A DNA stretch of 64,000 bases from Gonatopus flavifemur (taxonomy: Eukaryota; Arthropoda; Insecta; Hymenoptera; Dryinidae): contig JAFFJZ010000001.1 in the NCBI GenBank assembly GCA_018340375.1, positions 12,790,001 to 12,854,000 on the forward strand, read 5' to 3'. Positions 1 through 11,971 of the stretch are shown piece after piece; position 1 is the first letter of the stretch, and each line of letters starts with the position of its first letter. Below the pieces are notes generated by a model. That model was not told the origin of the DNA. It saw nothing but the letters and a program-made list of their open reading frames with translations, and made no database searches. The translations under genes were made by a program, and so were the position numbers.

Positions 1-1099
1 CATTTTAAATAGCCAGGGCTCATATCTCCCGAAGTAATGGGGCTGGAAGAAAAAAGTATCGGGAGAAAGTTGCAGAGTTCTGTGGGGGACATTTGATGGT
101 AACTTGACTTCGACCTCGACTAAATGTGACCTCCTATTTTTGACTACATCCTTGGAATGTGCGTTGAAAACCAAGAAACTTTTGTCTGAACTAGTTTCCT
201 GAAATTTGCGAAGGTGGCGATCTAATCGATAAAAAAAGAAAGGAGATTCAAGAAACACTCTTACCGCTTTCTGTGCGAAACGACACTTACCTCTTCAGTT
301 ATTTTTTCCCAACAGAGCCACCTGCCTTAATTCGGCCCTGGTTCCCAATCTTCGGGGAACTGCCGTGGGCATTAGCGTTACCTAATGTGCACCATGAGGA
401 GGTTGCGCAATCGGACTTTGCACATCCCTGAGGCCCTGAAAAGAGCCGATCATTTCGACTAGAGAGGTATGTGTCTGTGAGTTTTGGGAATAGTCGGGTT
501 CCGTAATCGAGTGATAATTCCCTGATCCAATCATCTCGTGAATTCACCCGTACAACACCGGACATTTCTACGTTGCCTCCATGTTACCTTCACGTGGGAT
601 CTCTGTTCATCCACGTCCACCATTGATCGACGTGGAGTCCACGGAGATGCGACGTAGAAATCAGTGGATGTGCTGTTAGGGACTAAACGCTCAAATACGT
701 TACCTTCATTTGCGATACATACACGGCCCTGTTGAGGAGAAAAAACTGAAGAGGTAAGTATTCTGTGCTTTCCGCACAGAAAGCAACAAGAGTGTTTCTT
801 GAATCTTCTTTGTTTCTCCATCGATTAGAGCGCCATCTTCGCAAATTTCAGGAAACTAGTTTAGACAAAAGTTTCTTGGTTTCCAACGTACATTCCAAGG
901 ATGTAGCAAAAAATAGGGAGTCCCATTTGAAAAACACAAGTTGACCTCAAAATGACCTTGAAGATGGAGTCTGAGGTCGAAATCGAGGTTATCATCAAAT
1001 GTTCCCCTCTGAACCGTGCAACTTTTTCCCGAGGATTTTTTTCCCAGCCACATTACTTTGGGAGATATAAGCCCTGGCTATTTAAAATAGCGCATCCTG
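1..1099. mobile_element. Foldback transposon with TA target site; left tip cut by window edge
   Basis: The first ~310 bases and the stretch ~722-1099 are reverse complements of each other. Both run from ATTTTAAATAGCCAGGGCT through TATCTCCC and onward. The right tip reads ...GCGCATCCTG followed by TA, so the inverted end is CAGGATGCGCTATTTTAAAT. The window starts about ten bases inside the left tip. The central part (~530-700) contains a smaller imperfect palindrome around the word CGACGTGGA. It carries no convincing protein. The right end sits inside the terminal repeat of a mariner copy (next feature), so this element arrived later. A TA target and long arms fit a non-autonomous Tc1/mariner-type or unclassified foldback element. 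Confidence 0.8.
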
Positions 1100-1101
1100 T
1101 A

Positions 1102-1593
1102 TAAATGGCACTAGCCATCAGTTTAGGCACCTTAAGAACACTTCTTGAGCACCATCATCTCCCCCTCACAGCTAATGAAGATTTTCAACACAAAACAATA
1201 GAAGTTCTGTACACCCGTTTTTGTTTTATAACCTTAAACATGTCGAGTTTTGTGCCTACAAACTACGATCTGCGAACAGCATTGGTTTTTTGTTATCATT
1301 TGAAGAAAACTGCTGCAGAATCCATCCGATTATCATGTATTCGCGTAAAAGGGACACGCTCTCGCTGAACAACGCTTCAATTCGTATGAAAATGTAGGAG
1401 AATGGCTCGATAAATGGTTCGCTTCATAAGAGGAACTGTTTTTTTTGGCGTGACATTCATAAACTGCCGGAAGGGTGGGAAAAATGCATGAGCAGCAATG
1501 GAGATTATTTTGGATAGAATATTCTTTATCATTCTCAAACAACAAACGTGTGGTTTTTACAAAAAAATTCTGGTTTCATACTTCTACACCTGG
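1102..1593 (-). mobile_element. Internally deleted mariner remnant (same family as 11644-13394)
   Basis: This stretch matches both ends of the mariner copy at 11644-13394 but lacks the middle. The end around 1102-1325 corresponds to the transposase N-terminal side and the end ~1330-1593 to the C-terminal side. The join lies near GCTGCAGAATCC, where the flanks share TCC, suggesting microhomology-mediated internal deletion. The terminal repeat at the right ends in ACACCTGG followed by TA. At the left, the terminal repeat is interrupted by the foldback element ending at 1099. No intact reading frame remains. Confidence 0.75.
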
Positions 1594-1844
1594 TATAAAG
1601 AACAGTCTGGTAACTGAATATCATTTGGTACCTCAAAAATTTCGAGTAACTCGATCGCATCGGGTAACTTGAAAAAATCGTGTCATGATGATTATTCGAC
1701 CCGAAAAAAGCCCGCAGTTTGGGTTGAGTTGTGTATTAGACTTTTTTTAGTACCCGCAGACTCCTCCAGATGCATTCAGCCCGCATTTTAAAACACATTT
1801 GCACGGCGAAACGCAAATAAGACCTCCTCTTATTGCTCTCATTA

Positions 1845-2030
1845 AACCAGAAACGGGAAGGTTTGGTGAATGAAGTTTGACATGAAAATACGGGGGATTA
1901 TGAATAAGGAGCCAAATTTTACCATACGTTTTATAAAATTTCAATTCTACCTGATACTTTCTCTACGGTATCCGTAATCTTCTGTATTTTCATGTGGAAA
2001 TTCATTTCACAGACTTTTTTGTTTCTGGTT
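1845..2030. repeat. Dispersed repeat, copy 1 (partner at ~15484-15690)
   Basis: The stretch starting ATTAAACCAGAAACGGGAAG reappears, diverged but colinear, at ~15484-15690 (CTAAACCAGAAACAGGAAGG). Shared landmarks in order are a TGACATGAAAATA-type segment, ACGTTTTATAAAATT and an ATTTCAATTC block. It is not an inverted repeat and no terminal structure was found. It is probably the relic of a larger element. Confidence 0.55.
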
Positions 2031-2046
2031 TCCTGGAAAATTTCCA

Positions 2047-2094
2047 AAATTATATACAATTCATACAAAATTATATATGAATTGTATATAATTT
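2047..2094. repeat. Perfect 19-bp hairpin
   Basis: AAATTATATACAATTCATA and its exact reverse complement are separated by a 10-base loop. It is short and AT-only-rich, so it may be a MITE remnant or chance. Confidence 0.6.
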
Positions 2095-3230
2095 GAACAA
2101 TTTTTTCCATTCGGATGGTCGTGTATCCGCTTATCGAAAGAATCTTTTCACTTGAAGACAGATTCCTCTTTCAGCATGAAATAGCATTTCACGATACGAT
2201 TCTAATATCTGGAATATACTTCCTGTTTATTATTCTCTATTTCGCTGGAAATTGGGATAAATTCGAAAATCCGTTCCTTTTCCTTTGAATTCACAAACCA
2301 TTTAATAACCCTCTAATCGTTACGTTATCATAAAAGTTCAATGGAAGAAGATTTGCACCGACATATACGTTCGCAAGAATATACAATATACAGGTTTTTC
2401 ATTGCGGTCCGTTGCACGCTATGGAAGATTTATGAAAAGGTGGAAAAAGAACCTTTGATCTTTGTGACAACCACCGTGGTAACGAACGATATATAGTGAC
2501 ACGAGAATTCGATCAATGCCGTGTGGAAATAATCGCTCACGGCACTGGGAAATCTCTGCCGGTAGTTTGACATTTTGATAAATTTTTTTATTTTTATTCA
2601 ATTCAATAATAATTGTTCATAAATAGTTCAGCCGAAAGTTTATCCGCACTTCATGGTCCACGGTTATCATTCATACAATGAATTATATGTGGAGGAAATA
2701 GAAGAGCTTTTGACATTATATACGTGTATAAAAATTTACACCAACAAAAATAATAATCGACAACAAACTAAATCCATGTTCATGTTTATATATTGAAATG
2801 ATACCTAAAACGATAAAATCGAATACAAGCGATTCTACCAAGTATCTGCAGATTCGTATATTTGTTTGAAATTTTAAACGTCACCTCGATGTATTTTTTA
2901 ATGATGTAACAATGGATTCAGTAAACATTAATCATCCACGATGTATCTTCTTCACGATCGCCAGTTTGTTTCCATGGATAAAACAAACAAACCTCTTTCA
3001 AGAATATTTCTAAAATACACACCAGAATGATACACTTCTCTTCGAAGTAATAATTTAGCACGAATACACTCGTTTATTCAAATAAAATCATAAAAATCGA
3101 ATAATTAGGCAAATTATTGAATTCCACACATTTGAATGTTAAAATTTATTCGTTATATTTGATGCATTTGATTACTTATTTATGCAGCGATGCTTTATTT
3201 AAATGAGACTTTCAGCATTCAATCGCGACA

Positions 3231-5134
3231 CACAGTGGTGGAAATTAGGAATTTAGTGTTCATAATCTAATTCGTAATTCTTGACCGAATTTGATGAATT
3301 TCGCTTTGAAATCCTCAGAACTAAATCCTTAAGAGAACTGTCGATTCCGATTTCTAAATTTTTCTTTTATCATGACAATAAATAAACAAATAGTTAGGAA
3401 AAGTCTTCAATTTTAGGTACTTGAGCTTGTATCTTCCAGAAAAGTCTTGGGATGACCTTACTATTCAGCGAGATTATTGCACGTATATATGCCCATTGAA
3501 CATGAAAAGTTGAGATAATTGCAAATCCGATCATTATAAACAATTTTGTAAACAATTTTCATGAGGAAATCTGAGATTGCGATGATTCTGGTTGTAAAAA
3601 CATATTTTTTTGGTTTCAATTACTTGGAATCATCACAAGAAACGTTGTTCGTGAAAGACAAGAGGCGAACGTTGAGATTTAACATTTGTTATAAACAATT
3701 TTATAAACAAATTCTGAATTGAGAGGTTTCTTGATGGGAAAGAAGTTTGTTTCTCTCGTATTCATTCAGAGTTATCATTAGAGTCATGTTGCTGAAGTTT
3801 GAATCGTTTATTGAAACGAATTGGTGACTGAAAAACGGAATCCTCACCTGTTGAAGACCCAAAATCTCGCAATATCTTCTTTAAACAATGTATCCAGTTC
3901 CAAGGAGTTTTATTCAAAAAGATAAACACCGATGAATTTCTCAGATTTTGTGAGTTTGAATTTTCGTTTCGTTTCTGTAAACGATTCGAATTTCAACAAC
4001 ATATTAGAGTCACAGTCTGTCATGAAATTCCAGCAACATCTAACAATAATTATTGTCATCAGAAATTTCATAAAAAAATTATAAATTGAGATATTTTTGA
4101 AGGGGAGACAAATTTCACTTCGTCGTATCTACTGAGAATTACCATGAATATTTATAATAAACCATGAAGAGATTCCAGATGAAATTGATATTCATGACTA
4201 TTATAACCAATGTTATGAATAAATTCTGTACTGAGAAACTTTGTGATGGAAACGTGTATGAAAAATTTGTCTGCTGAATTTCTTAAAATTTGAACATTCT
4301 TTGTTTGGATATTGCTGGAAACCTTTGAGTATTTCTGCAGTGAGAGAAAATCCTGTAGATGAGAATAAGCCAAGTACAGTTTTTGGTCATAGTAGCTTTA
4401 TTTTCATTATCAAAGTGATTTCGAAGCTATTTCAATGGAAAATATGGCTACTGTAACTACGAAAATGTTCTTGGGCCCAATTTCAGCTACAGTTTCCTCT
4501 CAGTTCAGAATTTGTTAATAAAATTGTTGATAACAATAATATTATTGTTGAATGTCGCTGAAATTTCATGAAAGACTGTGACTATAATGATAACTCTGAA
4601 TAAATACGAGAGAAAAACACTTTTTTCCCATCAAGAAACCTCTCAGTTTAGAATTTGTTTATAAAATTATTTATAACAAATGTTGAATCTTAACGTTCGC
4701 CTCTTGTCTTCCACGAACAACGTTTCTTGTGATGATTGCAAGTAATTGAAACCACAAAAATATGTTTTTACAACCAGAATTATCGCAATCTCAGATTTCC
4801 TCATGAAAATTGTTTACAAAATTATTTATAATGATCGGATTTGCAATTATCTCACCTTTTCATGTTCAATGAGCATATATACGTGCAATAATCTCGCTGA
4901 ATAGTAAGGTCATCCCAAGACTTTTCTGGAAGATACAAGCTCAAATACCTAAAATTGAAGACTTTTCCTAACTATTTGTTTATTTATTGTCATGATAAAA
5001 GAAAAATTTAGAAATCGGAATCGACGGTTCTCTTAAGGATTTAATTCTGAGGATTTCAAAGCGAAATTCATCAAATTCGGTCAAGAATTACGAATTAGAT
5101 TATGAACACTAAATTCCTGATTTCCACCACTGTG
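3231..5134. mobile_element. 1.9-kb foldback element with Transib-like ends and 5-bp duplication
   Basis: Two arms of more than 550 bp (about 3231-3786 plus 4013-4110, against about 4500-5134) are reverse complements. The tips are CACAGTGGTGGAAAT on the left and ATTTCCACCACTGTG on the right, a perfect match. The five bases CGACA flank both sides (3226-3230 and 5135-5139). Known Transib transposons start with CAC-type heptamers and make 5-bp duplications, so Transib is the best fit. A hAT reading (tip CAGTGGTGG, 8-bp duplication with one mismatch and one extra base) is possible but needs imperfections. There is no transposase. The left arm carries a younger MITE at 3787-4002; the right arm is the matching empty site. 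Confidence 0.7.
3787..4002. mobile_element. MITE with 10-bp target duplication (TGTTGCTGAAG family, copy 1)
   Basis: The 216-bp insert begins TGTTGCTGAAGTTTGAATCG and ends CGATTCGAATTTCAACAACA(T). It is flanked by direct repeats ATTAGAGTCA (3777-3786, 4003-4012). The opposite arm of the host foldback keeps the uninterrupted sequence near 4580, so both the insertion and the duplication length are supported within the window. Related copies are at 42402-42622 and 55216-55429. A 9-10-bp duplication is typical of MULE-type elements, but no autonomous relative is visible. Confidence 0.8.
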
Positions 5135-5139
5135 CGACA

Positions 5140-6689
5140 GAGAGCAGACCTCGAGCGAAAGTGTTGTTTCAAACAAATAAGTGACAATTGTCATTGTGAA
5201 ATTTGTAATTTGAATGAAGAATTCATTCAAGTGAAATACTTATTGTGTAATCTATAACATTTCATGAGTCTCCCATAGATAGTGAACATAAGTTATTAAT
5301 AATTCTTCCAATTATATTTCCGTGAATAAGTGAGATTCAAGAAGAGATTTGATTATTTTTTTCCAGAAAATAATCTGGTGATCGATGAGAGAACATCGAG
5401 GGTTCTGTATTTTATTTGTGGCATCGATTGTCGCGCATTTTATTGAAGATAGTTTTACGAACTTGCAAGTACCACGCAAAATTATTCGCACATAATTTCG
5501 CATGGCACGGTACCGCTACACTATTTTCACCAAGAATTTAGAATACTACCCATATTACGGATGGTACCCGAATTATAAACAAATTGTGAAGACGGAGTTT
5601 TAGCAAATTTTCTTGTATTTACGTGGTAGTAAATATTGGCTGAATGCATACAACATTGGAAATCAACCACATATATATCTCGATGATATTATTGTTATAC
5701 CCATTTCGTTGGAAAAACACCTGTGGCTTGATATTCTGTAAATCGATACTCAGATGAAAATATATTTAAAGCGTGCGGTAGTTGTGTGTTTCATTTTTTC
5801 ACCGTTTTAATTCCAATCGCAATAATCGTGCTTTAATTTTCCGCTTTTTCATATACGACGAAACAGTCGAGTCGAGTACAATCGTAAGGAAATAAAGATC
5901 TCTATATTTTTCTTCTTCAAAGGAGTATTGTTTATCAATTATTGAAGCCGGTCTATTATCACAGGTTGAACGAATTGTGAAACTTTAACAATATGCTCTC
6001 CCGTTCATGGATTTTGAAAGGGCTGTTCGATGAATTCAAATTGCATAATACCTCGTATAATGATCTCGTTAAAAACATCACAGGATTTTAATTATCGCGA
6101 ATACTTTCCGTGAAACTCTTGTTCTGGGTGAAATCAACAAACAAACGAGCAAACAAATGAACAAATACATGAAGAAGTTTTTTCGCTTTTCATCTTGGTG
6201 AAAATATAGAATGTTATGAGAGATAACAAGGGCGTAAAAAATGTCTGTGATGATCTTCCAGGGAAAACAGTCATGGTAAGGGAGAGGGGTGTGTTGGACA
6301 TTTATTACTTTCTCACCGTTTTGTTTTCCCAAGAGATATACGTTCCTTTCTCGTAACACGTTCTTTACATTCGAAACGATGTTTGGCCACGCTTTTATCC
6401 ATTTTTTCAGTATCTTTGAATACAAGAATCGATAAAGTCAGGGAATGATGGGGATGATGGAAATAATTAATAATTGAACTAGGTTCATTTTGGGGGATTC
6501 GAATGGTATTTGATTGACTTGAGAATACAATAATGAATTCATATATCATTGTCATTGCACATTCAATTGCAAGATCATTTGAGAATATAAAAATATCCTA
6601 ATCTCAAACTATTGTGAAATTTAGAACAAGTTGTACGTTTGAAATTCATTTAGATTCCTCCTTTGGGATCACTCTTAACGAGAAGGTTA
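5140..6689. other. No gene or repeat recognised
   Basis: AT-rich sequence. Open frames here (for example on the minus strand at 6078-6425) have a composition like translated random AT-rich DNA and no recognisable motif. Confidence 0.5.
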
Positions 6690-6895
6690 CACTGAGAAAA
6701 TTTTATATTTGGATTGAGTAAACTTCATTTGAATCAACTAAATTCTTATTTCAATATGAACCTACTAGAGTTTTAGTTAGATTGAATAAAAAATTTATTT
6801 CATTCAAATAAAATTGACTCGAATGAAGTAAAACTTTATTAGATGCAATGAAATTTCTGGTAGGTTCATATTCAAATAAATCATTTTTCTGGGTG
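6690..6895. mobile_element. MITE, CACTGAGAAAA type, TA duplication
   Basis: Inverted ends CACTGAGAAAATTT and CATTTTTCTGGGTG are flanked by TA (6688-6689, 6896-6897). Inside, ACCTACTAGAG... and ...CTGGTAGGTTCATATT mirror each other, and the element is rich in ATTCAA/TTGAAT words. Non-coding, 206 bp. Confidence 0.75.
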
Positions 6896-7681
6896 TACTC
6901 CGAATACGATTCACTAGTATTCTTTTTGTGTTTATATAATCTCAAAAAATAGAAACTCAATCCGATTCAAAAGGATTCCATTTCTGAGATGCGGCTTTAG
7001 TACACTGTATCAATCGAATTGAGATCAGTGTGTTTCGAAGAGAAGAAATTTGTAGGGTGGATAATGCGATAAATTTTAGGAAATGGGAGCAAATTTTCAT
7101 TCATGAGTGTATAAAACCTTGTTTGGGATGGGATAGATGGAATTTAACAGGAGATAAATTACACACAGTTGAAACAAATTCGTCAAATATAACATATTTG
7201 TCATGTCCAAAACGGTCCACATTTAATACAAATGTTGATTTGATATATTCCATGTGAATAACTTCCTCAACACACTTCAGATGTCTTTTGTAGACACAAA
7301 CCAGTGACTCTTATTGTATGTTCAACTACACGATTCCAAATATATGTGTTGATTTCAACATCAATCCGTTTCCATGTATTTTTTTTACATTTACGCAAAT
7401 TATTTTCAACTGTGCAATGTTACGTATTTGCTGATTCTCTCAATGAAAGTTATTTTGTAGAGATTTTGATACGGTGCTGTAGAATTTCCAATCGTCGAAT
7501 CAAGGGGTTTTCATGATTGTTTTAGCCATTCCCTGGGGGGAAATTGTATAACAGAACATGTCGGATTCAAACAAAATCTACTGTTTACCAGTACTTTCCA
7601 CTGATTCAGATAGGATACTTGGCTCATTGCAATCAATTATCAAGGGACATAAACTACCATACTAAAATTTCCAGAACTACA
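6896..7681. other. No gene recognised
   Basis: AT-rich non-coding stretch before a repeat cluster. Short open frames at 7030-7257 and 7304-7516 show no motif. Confidence 0.45.
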
Positions 7682-7872
7682 TTGAAAGAATTTCACTTGA
7701 AAAATTACTGTGCAATCCCAGTAATCGTGGAACAAGTGAGAATTTTTGAAAAAAATTATTGCGCATTCTGTGAAATTTGTGGGAGATATCTCTCCAAAGT
7801 GTTTGATAATTTACTCATTTTTATAAGCTGCACAGTAATTTTTTGATGGCATTTCTACTTGTTCTTCGATTA
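7682..7872. repeat. Dispersed inverted-repeat element (TTACTGTGCA family), interrupted by 7873-9174
   Basis: AAAAATTACTGTGCAAT near 7705 mirrors CTGCACAGTAATTTTTTGA near 7830. The continuation of the right side resumes after 9176 (ACGATAATTTTTGAAAAAAA). The same family appears at 18974-19034 and 19365-19603. The copy here was split by the element at 7873-9174. Confidence 0.6.
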
Positions 7873-9174
7873 CCCAGGTAAAAATTGACGATTGACACTA
7901 GGATGGCGCAACACTGACAAAGATTGGCCGAGCCTTGGCGGTTAGCAAGGTGCAAGCTTGAAATGATAACATCGTTACAGGCTCCATTGATGTATTCCGC
8001 CAATCATGGACCAACATTGGTACGATTATGGCAGTCCAATCAGCCATCATTGGCAACCCTTGAAAAAATTTGTCGCTCGATCTAAATCCAAGATTGGATC
8101 ATGCTTGTACTCATCACGAACCAAGACTGATAGACGAATTTTTTTATGGTCTGCCAATGGTCAGATGTTTTATGCATTTAAAGGAGGTACCATCATTTAT
8201 TACACATAAATGATGTTGACTGTCAAATTTGAGTCAATACTATAATAGTACTGAGTCAATATTCGGCCAAAATTGATTCAACGTTGCGACAATCCCGCGC
8301 CAACGTTGAGCCAATGTTGTGCCGATGTTCAACTCTATGTTGAACGATTGCAAAAATATAATAAAAAATTAAGAGTCATATATTTCCGACATCGATTGCT
8401 TCCTCTCCACACATGTTAAGAAGTACAGCCCGAACCTGAAATATTTTATACAACCAGGGCCAGAGAATCTCTATATACATTGAAACGAATAAACTTACTT
8501 GATTAATCCAATACAAGATGTGTTCATAAGTTTAATATAACTCAATGATTACTGGTTACCTTACGAATCAATTACATCAAGTATAATTCAAATCCTGATG
8601 TCCACGAATCCATGGGTCTACACAGCTAAAATCTCTCGTTCGATGAAGGACCTATGATGAAGACAACAATTTTCAAATCAGAAGGTTATATGATGCTTAT
8701 ATATCAACCGCATAGTCCGTTGAGCGCTTGCGAGAAACGAACCGAGCGTTGGAAACAATACCGAAAGGTGGCGCTTTGACATTGGACGCGGGAATTTTTG
8801 TATGGAGACGTATAATTGAGGATCGTGGCTAGCCTGAGCCAAGCTTTGACCAGGCTTGGCACTGCATTGGGTACTCATTTCTTCTAAATGTTGTCAACGT
8901 TTGGATTAATATTCAGCCGTGCTATGAAATTGTTCGTATGAAGTTCATTTCTTTTGTACAAACGATATTGGGACAACGATGAACCATGATTGGCACAATC
9001 TTGAGCCAATGATGGATTGATCATTGGAAATTATGATTCCCAACATTGGTGCAACATTGTGCCACTTGTCAGTCAACGTTGGCTCGATATAGATTTCCGA
9101 GCCTTGGATGTCAGCATTGCGCCTATCTATTTTCCATCGTCAGTATTGGCGCAAGCAAGAAATTTTCACGTGGG
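7873..9174. mobile_element. 1.3-kb word-iterated element, CCCAGGTAAAAATT ends, TA duplication
   Basis: Ends CCCAGGTAAAAATT and AATTTTCACGTGGG form an imperfect inverted repeat with TA on both outer sides. The interior (~7890-8040, ~8240-8350, ~8700-9140) is crowded with variants of one motif on both strands: CCAACATTGG, CAACGTTG, AGCCAATG, TTGGCACAA. The centre (~8360-8690) lacks it. There is no protein. It is grouped by terminal type with 11972-12221, 19604-20482, 29676-30024, 39802-40817, 53589-53906 and 56012-56899. Confidence 0.65.
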
Positions 9175-9502
9175 TACTAGGATTTCACGATAATTTTTGA
9201 AAAAAAGAATGTTCTCGGTGTATCAACAGCGCACACGTACGACCCGCTGTTTGAACTAATTTACACGTATTCACTAATATCAGTTAACAATTTGCTTACA
9301 TTGTTCTCGTTCTTGTGCTGGGTACGACTTATTAGGAGAGTTTCAATAGCACACACGACGGTGCTTCAATCAGCTTGACATTGTCCATTCGAGGTTTGTG
9401 CCCTTTGTCAAAGATTAAAAGAATACATTCTCTAAGATTTTCTTATAAGAAAATGTGCACCATCAAGAAAACAGCACAACAGTTCATAATGAGTTCTTAA
9501 TA

Positions 9503-10330
9503 TTGGGTTGGCAACTGAGTAATTGCGGATTTTTGTTAGAGAATCAAAGACACTTTTTTCATGGAACTAAATAACTTTATCCTGTAATGTATTGCCCATT
9601 TTGATCAATGACCTTTTGCCATCTTTCAGGCAGCATCATAATCCCACGTTCATAAAATTTCTGTTTTTTATTAGCAAAAAACTGAATTAGGTACGATTTG
9701 ACATCATCATCATTATTACTGAAATTTTTACCATTCAAGGAGTTTTGGAAAGATCGAAACAAAAAGTAATCAGATGGTGCAAGGTTAGGACTATATAGTG
9801 GACGAGGTTCACCAGTGGCTTTCTCATAGTTAAATGCTCATGCAATATAAAGCCAACACATTTTTTTGATATTTTTACGATGTTAGCTAACTCACGCAAC
9901 TTTACTCTTCGATCATTCAAAACGATTTTGTGGATTTTTTTAATGTTTTCTGGTGTTACCGCCTTATTTGGACGTCTACGGTACTCTGCATCATTGGTGT
10001 CTCGACGACCACGTTTGAAGTCAGCAAATCAACGTTTTATTGCGGTTTCTGATGGAGCGGAGTCCCCATAACACTTTTCAAGCCATTGCTTCGCTTGAAC
10101 GGTATTTTTACCCATCAAGAAGCAGTGTAAAATTCAAACACGGAATTGTTTTTGATCTATTGTTTTAAAAATAACAAAAATAGCGTCCCTCTTAGTACAA
10201 TAACTCACAAACTAATGAATAGAATATCATGAAATTTTGATAGCTGTCTTTTGAAGGTTAGTATTAACTGAAAAACAGGTGAATGCAGTAAAATTCGCGC
10301 CATCTATGTGTTAGTCCCGGGATTTTTCAG
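9503..10330 (-). pseudogene. Mariner transposon remnant, internally deleted transposase
   Basis: The left end TTGGGTTGGCAACTGAGTAA preceded by TA is a typical mariner tip. On the minus strand, transposase fragments are readable. One is an N-terminal helix-turn-helix part near 9850-10080 (NDRRVKLRELANIVKISKK). The other is the C-terminal part near 9577-9790 (GIMMLPERWQKVIDQNGQYI), including a Y-S-P-x-L-A-P-S-D-type region just upstream. The stretch that should hold the first two catalytic aspartates is missing, so this copy cannot encode a working enzyme. The other tip is replaced at about 10330 by a sequence starting CCCATGTG. Confidence 0.8.
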
Positions 10331-10694
10331 CCCATGTGTTATACTATCTATCTGTGATTGATTTGATTGCACGTGTACTAAAGTCTGTAATAACATTGTC
10401 TCTTACTAGATAAATATGCACTGTAAGAAATGATTGTGGAATTTTCCCCAAAACAATGGTGGCTGCAATAAAGTCCTCCCCAAGATAGCAATTTAACTTT
10501 GCTGCAATCTTGTCAGGCAAGCTTGTGACAAGGTTGACATAAGCCTCGACACATGACAAGAGTACAAGCTTACAAAACCCTTGCAGCAGAGTTGTAGCAG
10601 CCTTACTTTGACAAAGTTATCAATAAGAAGTCAAAAACAATCGAATGATAAGACTGACGAGCTTATGACAAACTTACATGTTATTTGGGCCATA
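10331..10694. repeat. Possible word-iterated element (AAGCTTGTGACAAG words)
   Basis: Starts CCCATGTGTTATAC, like the ends of related elements, and contains CAAGCTTGTGACAAGG, GACAAGAGTACAAGCTT and similar between 10500 and 10620. The right end (ACATGTTATTTGGGC, ~10676-10690) is only a weak inverted match. Boundaries are uncertain. Confidence 0.35.
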
Positions 10695-10704
10695 GATGAA
10701 GAAT

Positions 10705-11156
10705 TTTTCACCAGAACTTGGTGGATTTTTCCTTCATTTGTAGAGGATTCATCACCTAAAAAACAAAATAATTCCTCGAAGTGGTGGAAAAATCCCTCAT
10801 TCTTGATTGAAAAACAATTCCCCCGATGCTAGTAGAAGTTGGATTTGGCATTCCCTATTTTTAATAAGGTCCTGATCAGGTTCAAATCCGGAAAAGGTGA
10901 ATAAGGAAAATTTTATGAGACCCTTATGAGGGACTTATCTGATTTCCCTAATAGGATTCGAATAGGGTTGTAACGTAAGGGTACAATAGGGTTCGGATGA
11001 GATTTCCATAAAATCGAGTGAAATAGGAAAAACCGTAACGAAACCTGATGAGGACCTAACAGGAAATTAGGCATGCCTCGTCAGCCCCTGGTATTTTTCG
11101 ATCCAAAATTTATACTAGGGACGATGAAAGGACGAAATCCACCAACTGGGTGAAGA
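10705..11156. mobile_element. Inverted-repeat element with AATAGGGTT words
   Basis: TTCACCAGAACTTGGTGGAT on the left mirrors ATCCACCAACTGGGTGAAGA on the right. The interior repeats AATAGGGTT / AACCCTATT-like and CTTATGAGG words between 10840 and 11080. Non-coding; target duplication not resolved. Confidence 0.5.
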
Positions 11157-11643
11157 AAAGCTTCCCGCATTTTTTACAGTGGGATAAAATCACAAGAATT
11201 GCCTTGAGATTCATATATAATCGTCAAAAGAATCATCTGTTCGTTCTGAACACGTTAAATAACACGAGAAAAATTCGAAGCTCATCATAATGATATCAGT
11301 TTTATATGAGATGAGAGAAGAACGTAGGAAGGATATGATGAAGATTTAGGTGTTATTCTTGACCATTTCATTCTGGATAACTTTCGAGGATGGAAGAAAT
11401 ATCTTTCGACCCTCTGGATGTGGGATTTTATTCCATACAGAAGATTTAATTACGTAGAAAACAAGATTAGTGCATCTTTTGACCTGAGAACTCTCACCAA
11501 TACCGTTTTAACGTGGTCTCTAATCTGGGAAGGAGGAATGTTTTTTTTTTTATACATAACATTTGTTTCATTTAGACCACGATTTCATTCTTTCAACATT
11601 TCATAACACTTTACTTTTATTGGTAGTTTCCATTGATCACATA
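11157..11643. other. No gene recognised
   Basis: AT-rich sequence between two transposons. No motif, tRNA or long repeat seen. Confidence 0.45.
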
Positions 11644-11971
11644 CCAGCTTTAGGAGTATGAGACCGGAATTTTTTGGGTAAAAATCACACTTTTGTTGTT
11701 CGAAAATGATAAAAAATATTCTGTTCGAAATAATCTCCATTGCTGTTTATACATTTTTCCCACCTTTTCGGCAGTTTATGAATACCACGCCAAAAAAACA
11801 ACAGTTCAGTTCTTGAAGCGAACCAGTTATCGAGCCGCTCTCCTACATTTTTATACGAATTGAAGCGTTATTCGGCGAGGGCGTGTCCCATTGACGTGAA
11901 GATATTATAATCGGATGGAGGTAAATCTGGAGAATAAACCGCATGCGGTAGCATCTTTCAACTGAGCACCT

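Larger units (their letters stand above)
1594..3225. other. No gene seen; contains a short hairpin and a dispersed repeat
   Basis: AT-rich non-coding sequence with no frame that looks like protein. Two items stand out: a dispersed repeat at about 1845-2030, and a hairpin at 2047-2094. Both are listed separately. Confidence 0.6.

Noticed and set aside
6078..6425. 115-codon minus-strand frame
   Set aside because: Hydrophobic end (FICLLVCLLIS) looks like a membrane segment, but the codons are AT-driven and there is no partner exon or motif.
7873..9174. CRISPR-like or satellite array because of repeated ~10-bp words
   Set aside because: Spacing is irregular, words occur on both strands and are degenerate, and the host is an animal genome; it is bounded by transposon-like ends.
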